64,000 nt of DNA from Gemmatimonadetes bacterium bin94 (GTDB lineage: Bacteria > Gemmatimonadota > Gemmatimonadetes > Longimicrobiales > Gaopeijiaceae), in contig MPNE01000021.1 of NCBI GenBank assembly GCA_002238865.1, forward strand, positions 1 to 64,000. The letters are read 5' to 3'. Below the pieces are notes generated by a model that was given only the letters and a program-made list of their open reading frames with translations, made no database searches and was not told where the DNA came from. Shown here in pieces: positions 47,227 to 59,195 of this stretch; position 1 is the stretch's first letter, and the number at the start of each line of letters is the position of its first letter. The translations under genes were made by a program, and so were the position numbers.

Positions 47227-50139
47227 TTAGAACACCACCTCCACCCCAAGCCTGAAGGTCCGGTTCGGGGACAGTGTTATGCTGCTCTCGCTACCGAGTT
47301 CCAGGCCGCCGCCGTTGCTGGTCCCGCTGAGTTCACCGTCAATCAGCATGTTTCGGGACCAGATCCAGAGATTGCGGCCGCTCCCGAAGATGGTTGCCCG
47401 GGTGGCGTTGACGCTTTCGGCTACGCTTGGCGGAAGAACGTACCGTACCGAGACCTCGCGAATCTTGAAGTAGTCGCCATCGTAGAGGAAGGCGCTGCGC
47501 GCGGCGCTCTGGCTGTATCTGCCGCGCGCGGTCCCGTCGGTCCTGTACTGAACCGGGAATGCGTAGGCGCAGCCATCGCTCGCTCCGTCTTCGGTCCCGC
47601 AGCGGACGAGTTCACGGCGATAGATGCCGTTGAAGGTGGCCCACACCGACCCCCAGTCGAAGACCTCATGGCCGCCGGCCCAGTCCGCGAGACCGCTGAT
47701 CGTGAGGTTGTTGCCCACGGAGATCGTGGTGTTGACCGAGCCGTGCTTGTTGGGCGACGGGGCGGTGCCGGTGAATTCGCGCTCGGAGCCATCGGCCAAC
47801 CCGTCTCCGTTGGTATCCACCGGAGTGGTCTGCCACCACGCACCCACAGGGCGCCCCTCGGAAACACGCTTCCCGCTCCCGACAAAGAAATCGGCGACGC
47901 CACCCATGTCGGTGACTTCGTTCTGGTTGTAGTTGAAGGTCCCGCCGACCGACCAGGCCAGCTGCTGACTGTTGAGCACCTGGACCTGCAGGGCCACCTC
48001 CACCCCCCGGTTCCAGATAGCACCCACGTTCTCCTGCTGGGTGCCCTGTCCGGTCACGGGCTGGCGCGGTACCTGAAAGAGCGCGTCGGTCGTGCGGGCG
48101 TCGTAGAAGGTCAGGTTGAGCCCGATCCGGTTCGCCCACAGCGCCGCGTCTATGCCGGCTTCGATCGTAGACGTCTTTTCGGGCTTCAGGTCCAGGTTGC
48201 CGGGATTCGAGAAGCGGGGCGCCGACTGGCCCCTGAACGAGCTGGCCGAGAAGGTGCGGTCCTTCAGGAAGGCCCCGGGGAACTTCCCGGTCTGACCGAA
48301 CGCGCCCCGTACCTTGAGTTCGTCAACGAACGGAATCCCCACATCCTCCGACAGGATGTACGACCCGGTGGCCTTGGGGTAGAGCTCGGTGTCGATGTTG
48401 TCGCCGAAGCTCGATCCGGCGTCGATCCGGAAGCCTCCACCGAGGTAGAGCTTGTCCCACGCGCTCAGCTGCTCGTCGACGTAGAGGCCGCCGTTGAACA
48501 CCTCGACGTTCGCCTCGGCAGCCGTGATCGTCGCCGCGTCGTCGAAGTCGAAGGAGCCGGGGAGGGCAAATTCCTGGCCCTGGGCGTTGATGATGCTCTC
48601 TTCCTCGCGGAAGCCCTGCACGCCGACGGTCAGTTGGGATCCGAGCGTGCGGCCGGGACTCTCCCAGCTGTAGGTCGCGCCGGCATCCATCGAAACCGAG
48701 GTAAAGGACCGATCCCGCCGGTTGAGCTCGCCCGTGGGCTCGCCCGGGGTGAAGCCGATGGGCTCGAACCGACGCTGCTGGTTGGTGCGGTTGTCGGCGC
48801 CCACGTTGAACCTGGCGGTCAGGTTGTCGTGGAGGTTCCAGCGCGCGCCCGTGGAAAAGATGAATCGGTTGACCGACTCCGTGATGTCGGGGAGGAGGAA
48901 GATGTCCAGCGCTTCGTGCAGCGTCGAAGCCCCCGAGAAGAAGAGCGCGTCGCCGACCTCGAAGGTCGTCAAGGGATCGGCGATCGCCGATCCGTTGTAG
49001 AGCCGATCGAAGTTGTGCCGGACGTAGCTCCCCGAGAACTCAAGGGTGAAATTCTCGCTGAGCGACGCCTGCAGACCGCCGCGCAGGTTGTAGTTCGTGC
49101 TGCCGTCGTTGGGCTGGGTCCCGGTCCTGTCTTCCAGGCGGCCGCTGACGCTGTAGGTCACATCGGCCGTGCCCCCCGTGACGCCCACGTAGTAGTTCTG
49201 GGAGGTTCCCTGCTTGAAGTAGAGGTCCCGCAGGAACGTCTCTTCGATCTCTCCGGACTCGACACGTTCCGGGAAGATCAGGCCCATGTCGAAGATGTTC
49301 CAGAGTTCGGGCATTTCGAGGCCCCGCTCGACCCGCGCCGTTATCCGCGGCGCCCCGGGAGTGCCCTTCTTGGTGAAGATCTGAATGACTCCGGTTGCCG
49401 CGTCCGAACCGAAGAGCGTTGACGCGGCTCCTCCCTTGGTCACCTCGATCCGCTCGATGTCTGTGGTGAGGAGGTCCGCCAGCGCCGACGACTGTTCCCC
49501 TCCCGTCCCCGCGGCGGTCGCATGGTCGTTGTCCACGCGCACGCCATCGACATAAATAACGGGGGTCTGGGCGCCGAATACCGAGGACGCGCCCCGGAAG
49601 CTGATCAGCGCGCCCGTGCCGGGCTGTGCGGATGTGGCGCTCACGGTAGCGCCGGACACGCGGCCCTGCAGCAGTTGGTCGATGGATTGCACCGGCGCGA
49701 GCTCGAAGTCCTCCGCGCTGAGCACTTCGACCGAAGTGCCAAGGGCGCGCCGGGTGGTCTCCGCCCCCACGCCCGTAACCACGATTTCGTTCAGGGAAAT
49801 GGCTGTCGACGTCATGACGACGTCGGCGGTGGCCGTTTCCCCGGGCGCCACGGTTACGGTCGCTTCGGCCTCGTCGTAGCCGATCAGCGTGACGCGCACG
49901 ACGTGTTCACCGGCAGGCACGTTGAGGAGCACGAAGCGCCCGGAGGAGTTGGTCAGCTGACCCACTCCGGTGCCCACAACCAGGATCTGGGCATTGGAAA
50001 GTGGACGCGCCGAAGCCGCGTCCACCACCTGTCCCTGGACTACGCCCGTCTGGGCCAGGGCAGGTGTCGCGGTCGCGGCCATCAGCGCCAGAAGCGCGAA
50101 GAGGCCGGCGGAACCGCTCACCAGTCGATTGAAACGCAT
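47227..50139 (-). CDS. SusC/RagA family TonB-linked outer membrane protein (paralog B)
   Basis: Near-collinear with 41478..44468: GVVQGQVVDAASARPLSNAQILVVGTGVGQL, SFRGASSVFGAQTPVIYVDGVRVDND. Confidence 0.92.
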   Translation of the reverse strand: MRFNRLVSGSAGLFALLALMAATATPALAQTGVVQGQVVDAASARPLSNAQILVVGTGVGQLTNSSGRFVLLNVPAGEHVVRVTLIGYDEAEATVTVAPGETATADVVMTSTAISLNEIVVTGVGAETTRRALGTSVEVLSAEDFELAPVQSIDQLLQGRVSGATVSATSAQPGTGALISFRGASSVFGAQTPVIYVDGVRVDNDHATAAGTGGEQSSALADLLTTDIERIEVTKGGAASTLFGSDAATGVIQIFTKKGTPGAPRITARVERGLEMPELWNIFDMGLIFPERVESGEIEETFLRDLYFKQGTSQNYYVGVTGGTADVTYSVSGRLEDRTGTQPNDGSTNYNLRGGLQASLSENFTLEFSGSYVRHNFDRLYNGSAIADPLTTFEVGDALFFSGASTLHEALDIFLLPDITESVNRFIFSTGARWNLHDNLTARFNVGADNRTNQQRRFEPIGFTPGEPTGELNRRDRSFTSVSMDAGATYSWESPGRTLGSQLTVGVQGFREEESIINAQGQEFALPGSFDFDDAATITAAEANVEVFNGGLYVDEQLSAWDKLYLGGGFRIDAGSSFGDNIDTELYPKATGSYILSEDVGIPFVDELKVRGAFGQTGKFPGAFLKDRTFSASSFRGQSAPRFSNPGNLDLKPEKTSTIEAGIDAALWANRIGLNLTFYDARTTDALFQVPRQPVTGQGTQQENVGAIWNRGVEVALQVQVLNSQQLAWSVGGTFNYNQNEVTDMGGVADFFVGSGKRVSEGRPVGAWWQTTPVDTNGDGLADGSEREFTGTAPSPNKHGSVNTTISVGNNLTISGLADWAGGHEVFDWGSVWATFNGIYRRELVRCGTEDGASDGCAYAFPVQYRTDGTARGRYSQSAARSAFLYDGDYFKIREVSVRYVLPPSVAESVNATRATIFGSGRNLWIWSRNMLIDGELSGTSNGGGLELGSESSITLSPNRTFRLGVEVVF

Positions 50140-50304
50140 GATTCCCTTCCTTGTCTGTTGATCTGCTCTTGTCGGAGACACCGCCGACATGCGGCATCCC
50201 TCCGTTCGGGTGGCTGTTGTCTGCATCACTTCCTGACGATTTCAAGGATTCGTATCCGGCCTCCTTTCGCCTGTCTGGGGTACGTTCACGGGCCGTACAA
50301 CTTA

Positions 50305-52602
<2,298 letters not shown>

Positions 52603-52606
<4 letters not shown>

Positions 52607-53745
52607 GCCTCGACCACTCCCCGACGAATACGCCACCGCGGCAGAGAAGGTCCCCGCTGCCGCACGTCGGACTCCTTGGGCGCCGTGAGGATGACTTGGC
52701 CCGTCCCTTCTTCGCGCAGCAGTTCCATGATCCTTCCGGAACGGACATCGTCCAGTTCGGCGAAGGCGTCGTCGAGCAGGAGCATGGGTTCGGCTCCGCG
52801 ATGCCTGCGTATCGTTGCGGCCTCGGTGAGGCGCAATGCGAGCGCGGCCGTGCGCCGCTGGCCACCGGAGCCGTAGGCCCGCGCCGGAAGGGAGCGTCCG
52901 CTGGAAGCGATCGTCAGGAGGAGTTCGTCGCGGTGGGGTCCGGGGGCGGTGGCTCCACGCCGCATGTCGGTCTCCCAGCTCGCGTCCAGCCGCACCCTGA
53001 AGCGGTCTCGCACCGCATCCTTCTCCGTACCGAAGGCGCCGTCTTCCGAGGCCGGGCAGTCGCCCGGTGCTCCCAGATCCGGCCGATACGCCATGCCGAC
53101 CGGGTCGTTCTTCGAGATCGCCGTACAGTAGTCCGTGAAGGGACCTGCCCAGGCGGCGGCCCACTCGTGGCGCAAGCAGGTAACGGTCGCGCCGCTGTCG
53201 ATGAGTGCTTCGTCCCAGGCCCGGACCGCGAGGTGCGCCGCGTGCGACTTCAGGGCGGCGTTCCTTTGCGCGAGCACCTTCCTGTAGGCGGTCAGCGACT
53301 CCACGTAGCCCTTTCGGTTCAGGGACAGCACGATGTCCAGGAATCGGCGCCGCAAACCGGGACCTCCGCTCACGAGATCCACGTCCGCCGGGGAAAACAC
53401 CACCGCCCCCAGCCTGCCGAGAGCCCCGGAGATCCTTACGGCGTCGCTCCCATCCACCGACACCTTCTTCTTCTTCCGCTTCCGGTCGAACCCCGCCGAG
53501 ACCGTCGCCGGTCGATCCCCGTCCACGTAACCCTTCAGGTGAAACACGTCTTCATCAAATGCCGTCAGCTCGCTGTCGCCCGCCCCGCGGAAGGAACGGA
53601 AGCTCTCCAGGTAGTAGATCGCTTCGAGAAGGTTCGTTTTCCCCTGCGCGTTGTCGCCGATCACCGCCACCCCTTCCGGCGGGAAGTGCAACTCCTGAAT
53701 TCCCAGGTTCCTGAAGTGGCGCAGCTCCAGTTCCCTCAGGATCAC
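52603..53745 (-). CDS. recF: DNA replication/repair protein RecF
   Basis: LRELELRHFRNLGIQELHFPPEGVAVIGDNAQGKTNLLEAIYYL; GPHRDELLLTI; SGGQRRTAALALRLTEA; LLLDDAFAELDDVR. Confidence 0.95.
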
Positions 53746-53902
53746 GAACGCTGCGGGAACCGGAGGCAGGAGAATCCGAACATGTACTAATGTAACAGAA
53801 TCGGGCTCGTCTCTCAGGCCGCGCGGCCAGCCGCGGGCTGCCGCGTCCCGTGCGAATACCCGCTCCGTTTCCAACGGTTCCGCATCCGCGCCGTCCGCAG
53901 GC

Positions 53903-54688
53903 TCAGGATCCTCTGAAGTCGGCCCTTCGCTTCTCCAGGAAAGCGGCCATTCCCTCTTTCATGTCGTCCGTCGACGCGAGCAGGCCGAAGAGTGAGGCCT
54001 CGAAGGCGAGAGCGTGATCCATCGTGCCCTCCTCGGCACCGTAAACGGATGCCAGGGCCATCTTTACGGCAATGGGAGCATTCCTCGCGATCCGCCCGGC
54101 GAGGGCCCTGGCCCGGTCCATCAAGTCTCCATGGGGGACGACCATGTTGGCGAGACCGATTTCCGCCGCTCGCTCGGCCCCGATCATGTCGCCGGTGAGG
54201 ATCATTTCAACAGCACGGCCCAACCCCACGAGCCGGGCCAGGCGGACGGTGCCGCCGTAACCGGGGATGATCCCGAGACCGACTTCGGGCAGTCCAAAGC
54301 GGGCGCGTTCGCTTGCCACGCGCAGATGACAGGCCAGCGCGAGTTCGCAGCCACCGCCGAGCGCGTAGCCGCCCACCGCCGCGATCACCGGCTTCGGGAA
54401 CTCCTCGATGCGCCGGAGCACCTCCTGCCCTGCCCGGCTGACTTCGGTGCCGCTGAGAGTACCCATCCTGGCGAGGACTCCGATGTCGGCGCCGGCGACG
54501 AACGCCTTGTCCCCGGCCCCCGTCAGGATGACCGCGCGCACGCCGTCGTCGTCGCGGAGACCGGCAAAAGCGCCGTCGATCTCGGCCATCACCGACGGAT
54601 TCAGCGCGTTCAACTTCGTTTCCCGGTCGATTGTCACCGTGGCGATCGTACCGGAGGCCTCGATCCTGACGTACCTGTTGTCGCTCAT
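53903..54688 (-). CDS. Enoyl-CoA hydratase/isomerase family protein
   Basis: AVILTGAGDKAFVAGADIGVLARM; KPVIAAVGGYALGGGCELALACHLRVASERARFGLPEVGLGIIPGYGGT. Confidence 0.95.
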   Translation of the reverse strand: MSDNRYVRIEASGTIATVTIDRETKLNALNPSVMAEIDGAFAGLRDDDGVRAVILTGAGDKAFVAGADIGVLARMGTLSGTEVSRAGQEVLRRIEEFPKPVIAAVGGYALGGGCELALACHLRVASERARFGLPEVGLGIIPGYGGTVRLARLVGLGRAVEMILTGDMIGAERAAEIGLANMVVPHGDLMDRARALAGRIARNAPIAVKMALASVYGAEEGTMDHALAFEASLFGLLASTDDMKEGMAAFLEKRRADFRGS

Positions 54689-54957
54689 GCGCGTTTCTCG
54701 CTTGGGGGAGGGCGCCGCGGGTGCGCGGGGAAGCTATGTGCGCGGATGGGACGCTGCCAAGTCGCGATGGGACGGATGGCATCCGGGTCATGGCGGTTTG
54801 CGCGGTCCCGGATTACCTTCCTGATGCCACTGCGGTTCTGTTCGATCGTGCGTCCTCCCGGATCCAATGCGGCTCAAGCCGCGCGCGCCGTACACGGAAC
54901 CGGGGCGTCGATTCGGGCCCGGCCGGGCCCGCTGCAAACCAGTTCTTCCGAGGAATC

Positions 54958-55395
54958 ATGGCGAGATCGCTGAACAAGGTGACCCTGATCGGAAATACGG
55001 GGGGCGACCCCGATGTGCGCACGACTCCGTCCGGAACCCGGGTGGGGAAGCTCTCGCTCGCAACCAGCCGGTCGTTTCAGGATCGATCAGGGCAGCAGCA
55101 GGAGCGTACGCAGTGGCACAGGCTAACATTCTTCGGTCGGCTCGTGGACGTGGTGGAACAGTGGGTCAAGAAAGGGGACAGGCTTTACGTCGAGGGACGT
55201 CTTGAGTACTCCCAGACCCAGGACGAACATGGTGGCACCAGATACTGGACCGACATCATCGTCAACGAAATGATCATGTTGGGGTCGACCGGCGCGGGGC
55301 GGGCCGGACAGGAGCCCGCCGGGGCCGGCGGCGGGTACCGCGGCCCGCAGCCGAAGCAACCCATAACGGAACCCGAGGACGACCTGCCCTTCTAA
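54958..55395 (+). CDS. ssb: Single-stranded DNA-binding protein
   Basis: [68 protein letters not shown]; acidic C-terminus EPEDDLPF. Confidence 0.96.
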   Translation: MARSLNKVTLIGNTGGDPDVRTTPSGTRVGKLSLATSRSFQDRSGQQQERTQWHRLTFFGRLVDVVEQWVKKGDRLYVEGRLEYSQTQDEHGGTRYWTDIIVNEMIMLGSTGAGRAGQEPAGAGGGYRGPQPKQPITEPEDDLPF

Positions 55396-55432
55396 CGGAC
55401 AGCAACCGGTTCCACAGCGAGGAAAGAGGCAT

Positions 55433-55648
55433 TTGGCCAACGACGCGATCGAAATGGAAGGCACCGTAACAGAGGTTCTCCCCAACGCCAATTTTCGGGT
55501 GAAGCTCGAGAACGGCCACGAAATCCTCGCCTACCTCTCGGGAAAGATGCGGAAGTTCTACATCCGCGTGCTGGCCGGAGACCGGGTGAAGGTCGAGATG
55601 TCCCCGTATGACCTGACCCGGGGCAGGGTCACGTACCGCTACAAGTGA
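55433..55648 (+). CDS. infA: Translation initiation factor IF-1
   Basis: [71 protein letters not shown] start. Confidence 0.97.
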   Translation: MANDAIEMEGTVTEVLPNANFRVKLENGHEILAYLSGKMRKFYIRVLAGDRVKVEMSPYDLTRGRVTYRYK

Positions 55649-55715
55649 CCCATCGGGTCGCGGGGATTCGACCGCGGACCGACAACCAGGGGCTGGCGGA
55701 TGCCCCCGGCGCTCT

Positions 55716-56015
55716 TCACCGCTCCGACTTCCACAGCCCCATCAGGTAGGGGTCGAACTTTCCCGGATCCTTCCGGTATTCGCCGGACCATTCACCAAAC
55801 TCGGGGAGTTCCAGCTGGTCCCGGATCTTGCGTGTGGCGAGGCGGATGGCATCGTTGTAGGAAGACGGTGCAACCTGGTTGCCAGCACGGGCCTCGGACT
55901 CCGCCAGGGTGTAGATTTCCGTCGGGGACAGAGACAGCAGGGCGTCGGCCACGCGCGCAGAGCAGTAGTCCCTGTACTTCGCCCGAAGTACGGACTTCGC
56001 GTCTCGGTCCGTCAT
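55716..56015 (-). CDS. Hypothetical protein (99 aa)
   Basis: Intact ORF MTDRDAKSVLRAKYRDYCSARVADALLSLSPTEIYTLAESEARAGNQ...; plausible globular composition, no family recognised. Confidence 0.55.
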   Translation of the reverse strand: MTDRDAKSVLRAKYRDYCSARVADALLSLSPTEIYTLAESEARAGNQVAPSSYNDAIRLATRKIRDQLELPEFGEWSGEYRKDPGKFDPYLMGLWKSER

Positions 56016-56245
56016 TGCCTAACCCTCTCGCCGACCCGGTATTCCCCGAACAGCAGGAAGCACACACCGCCGATCCGACCTGTCTCCGACAGACCGGACC
56101 GACCAGACAGTACCGGAATGTCCCGAAATGATGACACGGGGTCAAGCAAGCCGGGCACGGACGGAAGGGTGAGCCCCCTGCGGTCGACCCTACACATCGG
56201 GGGTTACTCGGGTTCCCGGAAACGGCAGCGCTGCCTGACCCCGGT

Positions 56246-56310
56246 GCGCCCCTGGATGGGGCGCAACCCCTGGATTCGCCCCGGTCGAAAGCGGCGGGGG
56301 TTCCCGCCGC
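56246..56310. repeat. Two GC-rich perfect hairpins in tandem (terminator-like)
   Basis: GCGCCCC-TGGAT-GGGGCGC (56246..56264) and GCGGCGGG-GGTT-CCCGCCGC (56291..56310), just past the 56317 ORF end. Confidence 0.6.
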
Positions 56311-56316
56311 GGCTAC

Positions 56317-56544
56317 CTACGGCTGTATGAAGCCGGTGGTCGCGTCCGGTGGGGCTGTCATGAGCGAATCCTTCGCCGTCTCGGCGTCCCGGAGACCCCG
56401 GTAGATGGAACGTCGCGTGAGGCCGTACTGGATGACCCTGCTAAGGAAATCCGGGTCGGAGCGCTGAGCCTCTTCGGCTTCCGAAGCAACATCGCTGGGC
56501 AGACGCACACTCAACTGCACGGACCGCGTATTCCACATGAGCAA
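56317..56544 (-). CDS. Ribbon-helix-helix (CopG-like) small protein, possible orphan antitoxin
   Basis: VQLSVRLPSDVASEAEEAQRSDPDFLSRVIQYGLTRRSIYRGLRD. Confidence 0.55.
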   Translation of the reverse strand: MLMWNTRSVQLSVRLPSDVASEAEEAQRSDPDFLSRVIQYGLTRRSIYRGLRDAETAKDSLMTAPPDATTGFIQP

Positions 56545-57002
56545 TTGGCCCCATATCTGAACGTTGGATTCTCATGGATTTCAGGCGAATTGTCCCGAAA
56601 GGCGGTCCCTGCTCAGGTCCCGCTTCAACCCGCCTCCCACTGGACAGGCATCACGATAACCGGCCACGTCCGCGGTACGCAAGGAAAAACGCAAGTCTCC
56701 GTCAATTTATCGTAACTTATTGTCATATAAGAACTTAGGAAAAATTGGGATTTTCCCCAATCCACCTGTTTCCGGGATGTGCCCCGAGCTCCGCGGGTAC
56801 CGTTTCGATACCATCTAAGTGCCAAAATGATAGGCATTTGTAGGAATCCAACGAGACGCCGGATGCAGGGCTACAGAAACAGGTTTTTGCCAAAAAACGA
56901 CGAGTTCGGTGACGAGTTCCAGGAGCGGTTTTGACCCCCATTCCAAGGCCATCCGGACGCGAAAAACTCCCCCATCGCACCCCCAACCCGCTCGACCGGC
57001 GT

Positions 57003-57914
57003 TCAGTGCACCGCCATGCCGGCCACACCGGGATCGGTACCTGCCAGATCGCGACCCATTGCGACATCGTCGGCTGCCGCCACGTCGAGACCGAGTCGGT
57101 CCAGCGTCGAGCGCTCTCCGAACGCCGAAACCAGTCCGGCGACCGCCTTGAATCGCTCCGGCTCGAAGCGCGCCACCAGACGCCCCAGGCCCAACCGCAT
57201 GATGCGGAGGCTCCTCAGCACCTCGTCGTAGGTCACGGGAACCCCGAATCGCACCAGACTGGACACTCCCCCGTCCGGCTCCCGGCTCCGTGCCGGCCCA
57301 GCCGGGAGGCCCGGGAAGACCCCTTTCAGCACTCCGTCGAGCACCGCACCGGCTCGCGCGGTCGCGCTCCGGAAGACGAGTGAGTTCGCGTCGTAGTCGA
57401 GGTGCACACGAGTGACGGATCTGTGGCCGGTGACAATCCGCACCACGGTGCTCTCGTGAAGATCGAGATCCTTGCAGAGATCGCGAAAGCCGATTCTGAG
57501 CAGGGTGGGCCGCGTCAGTGGGGAAAAGCCCCTGCGCTTGAGCACGCGCATGGCGAGATCGAAGCAGTAGCGCCTGAGCGTCCCGTCATCGGTGCCGCCC
57601 CGGCTCTTCCCCGCAGCATCCAGCGCGTGGATGTGCGAAAGCGTCGCGCCGTAGATCCAGTCCAGGATGACCAGCTCGGAAGTCAGGTCCAGGTACTTCA
57701 CCTGGGCCGACCCCAGGTCGATGGCGCGAGTCGACGACGCGTACCGCCCGTCGACGATCACGGCCAGCCCAATGTCCTGGATCAGGCCCCCCGGATGGTA
57801 GAGCTCGTGGACATCCCGGTACTGGACAACGGCTCGGGTCAGAGGCAGTTCGCAGACCCCGGGGACATCGGCCATGGCCTCGGGGCGGCTCTCTGTCGTG
57901 GTCATCCCATACAT
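57003..57914 (-). CDS. Hypothetical protein (303 aa) with possible HTH segment
   Basis: Intact ORF; RIGFRDLCKDLDLHESTVVRIVTGHRSVTRVHLDYD; upstream TTGCCG-18-TATTAT promoter with ATG near the predicted TSS. Confidence 0.6.
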   Translation of the reverse strand: MYGMTTTESRPEAMADVPGVCELPLTRAVVQYRDVHELYHPGGLIQDIGLAVIVDGRYASSTRAIDLGSAQVKYLDLTSELVILDWIYGATLSHIHALDAAGKSRGGTDDGTLRRYCFDLAMRVLKRRGFSPLTRPTLLRIGFRDLCKDLDLHESTVVRIVTGHRSVTRVHLDYDANSLVFRSATARAGAVLDGVLKGVFPGLPAGPARSREPDGGVSSLVRFGVPVTYDEVLRSLRIMRLGLGRLVARFEPERFKAVAGLVSAFGERSTLDRLGLDVAAADDVAMGRDLAGTDPGVAGMAVH

Positions 57915-57975
57915 GGAGGGATAATAACCATATGTTTACAAGACCGGCAAGAAAGGGCCGGATGGCCACTCGGCC

Positions 57976-58005
57976 TTGCCCGCTATCGGCCCGTGGCGGT
58001 ATTAT
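57976..58005 (+). promoter_or_regulatory. Predicted rpsU promoter
   Basis: TTGCCC - 18 nt - TATTAT upstream of rpsU. Confidence 0.45.
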
Positions 58006-58062
58006 TGGGGCTCCCATGGTCCTGTCTTACGAACATCAACCCTCAAGTGCGGGGTGATCTGG

Positions 58063-58263
58063 TTGGAAGTCTTCGTCAAGGAAAACGAGAGTCTGGAGCG
58101 GGCGCTTCGCAGGTTCAAGCGCAAGGTGCAACGGTCGGGGCTCTATTCGGAGTTGCGAAAGCGCCGGTTCTACGAAAAGCCGAGCGCGCAGCGGAAGCGG
58201 CGGCGGGAAGCTGCGATCCGCCGTGAACGCAGACGACAGCGCAGGTCGACGACCCGCCGGTAG
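58063..58263 (+). CDS. rpsU: 30S ribosomal protein S21
   Basis: [63 protein letters not shown] start. Confidence 0.95.
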   Translation: MEVFVKENESLERALRRFKRKVQRSGLYSELRKRRFYEKPSAQRKRRREAAIRRERRRQRRSTTRR

Positions 58264-58310
58264 CGTTCTGCCGCCTGCGGTCCCCATCGCCCTGGCCGGC
58301 GACGCGGGAC

Positions 58311-59195
58311 TTACCGGCTGACTTCCAGCGCCACCGGTCCTCCGGGGGTCCAGTCGTAGAACCCGGCCCCCGTCTTTCGTCCGTATCTGCCCATCGCCAC
58401 CAGCCGCTTCAGCAGCGGCGGCGCTGCGTAACGCTCTTCGCGGTATTCGTCGTACATGATCTCCGCGACCTGTGCGAGCGTGTCCAGTCCGACGAAATCA
58501 CAAAGCGTGAACGGTCCCATGGGGTAGCCGCACCCCAGGGTCATCGCCTTGTCGATGTCCCCTATCGTCGCGACTCCCCGCTCCAGCTGCCGGATCGCGT
58601 CTAGCATGTAGGGGACCAGCAGCAGGTTGACGACGAAGCCGGAGTTGTCACGAGCCGCGATGGGCACCTTGCCGACCCGCTCGGCGAAGGCACGGGCCGC
58701 GTCAAAGGTCTCGCGGCTGGTGACGATCGTCCGCACCACCTCGACCAGCTTCATGACCGGCACGGGGTTGAAGAAGTGGAGGCCGACGAAGCGATCCGGG
58801 CGCGACGTGGCCGCGGCCATGTCGGTCACCGTGAGCGAACTCGTGTTCGAGGCGAAGATCGTGCCTTCGGGGCACACGCCGTCGAGGTAGCCGAACAGCT
58901 CGTTCTTGGCTCCCAGCGATTCAATGATGGCCTCGATCACCAGGTCACGGTCGGCGAAGTCGTCCAGCGACGTGGTGAAGGTGATCCTCGCCAGCGTGTC
59001 GTCCCGTGCAGCCGACGTCAGCTTTCCCTTCGAGACGGCGCGATCCAGGGACTTCACCACCCTGCCCCGCCCCGCCGCCAGTGCGGCCTCGTCGATTTCC
59101 CTCGCGACCACATCCAGGCCCGCCCTGGCGGACACCTCGACGATGCCGCTTCCCATGAGGCCGCACCCGGCCACGCCTACTTTCCGGATTTCCAA
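58311..59195 (-). CDS. 3-hydroxyacyl-CoA (3-hydroxybutyryl-CoA type) dehydrogenase
   Basis: KVGVAGCGLMGSGIVEVSARAG; FASNTSSLTVTDMAAATSRPDRFVGLHFFNPVPVMKLVEVV; probable TTG start. Confidence 0.95.
   Translation of the reverse strand: MEIRKVGVAGCGLMGSGIVEVSARAGLDVVAREIDEAALAAGRGRVVKSLDRAVSKGKLTSAARDDTLARITFTTSLDDFADRDLVIEAIIESLGAKNELFGYLDGVCPEGTIFASNTSSLTVTDMAAATSRPDRFVGLHFFNPVPVMKLVEVVRTIVTSRETFDAARAFAERVGKVPIAARDNSGFVVNLLLVPYMLDAIRQLERGVATIGDIDKAMTLGCGYPMGPFTLCDFVGLDTLAQVAEIMYDEYREERYAAPPLLKRLVAMGRYGRKTGAGFYDWTPGGPVALEVSR

Noticed and set aside
56625-57067. Small ORFs 56625..56837 and 56735..57067 (minus)
   Set aside because: Overlapping each other in an AT-shifted intergenic region with no RBS or family resemblance.
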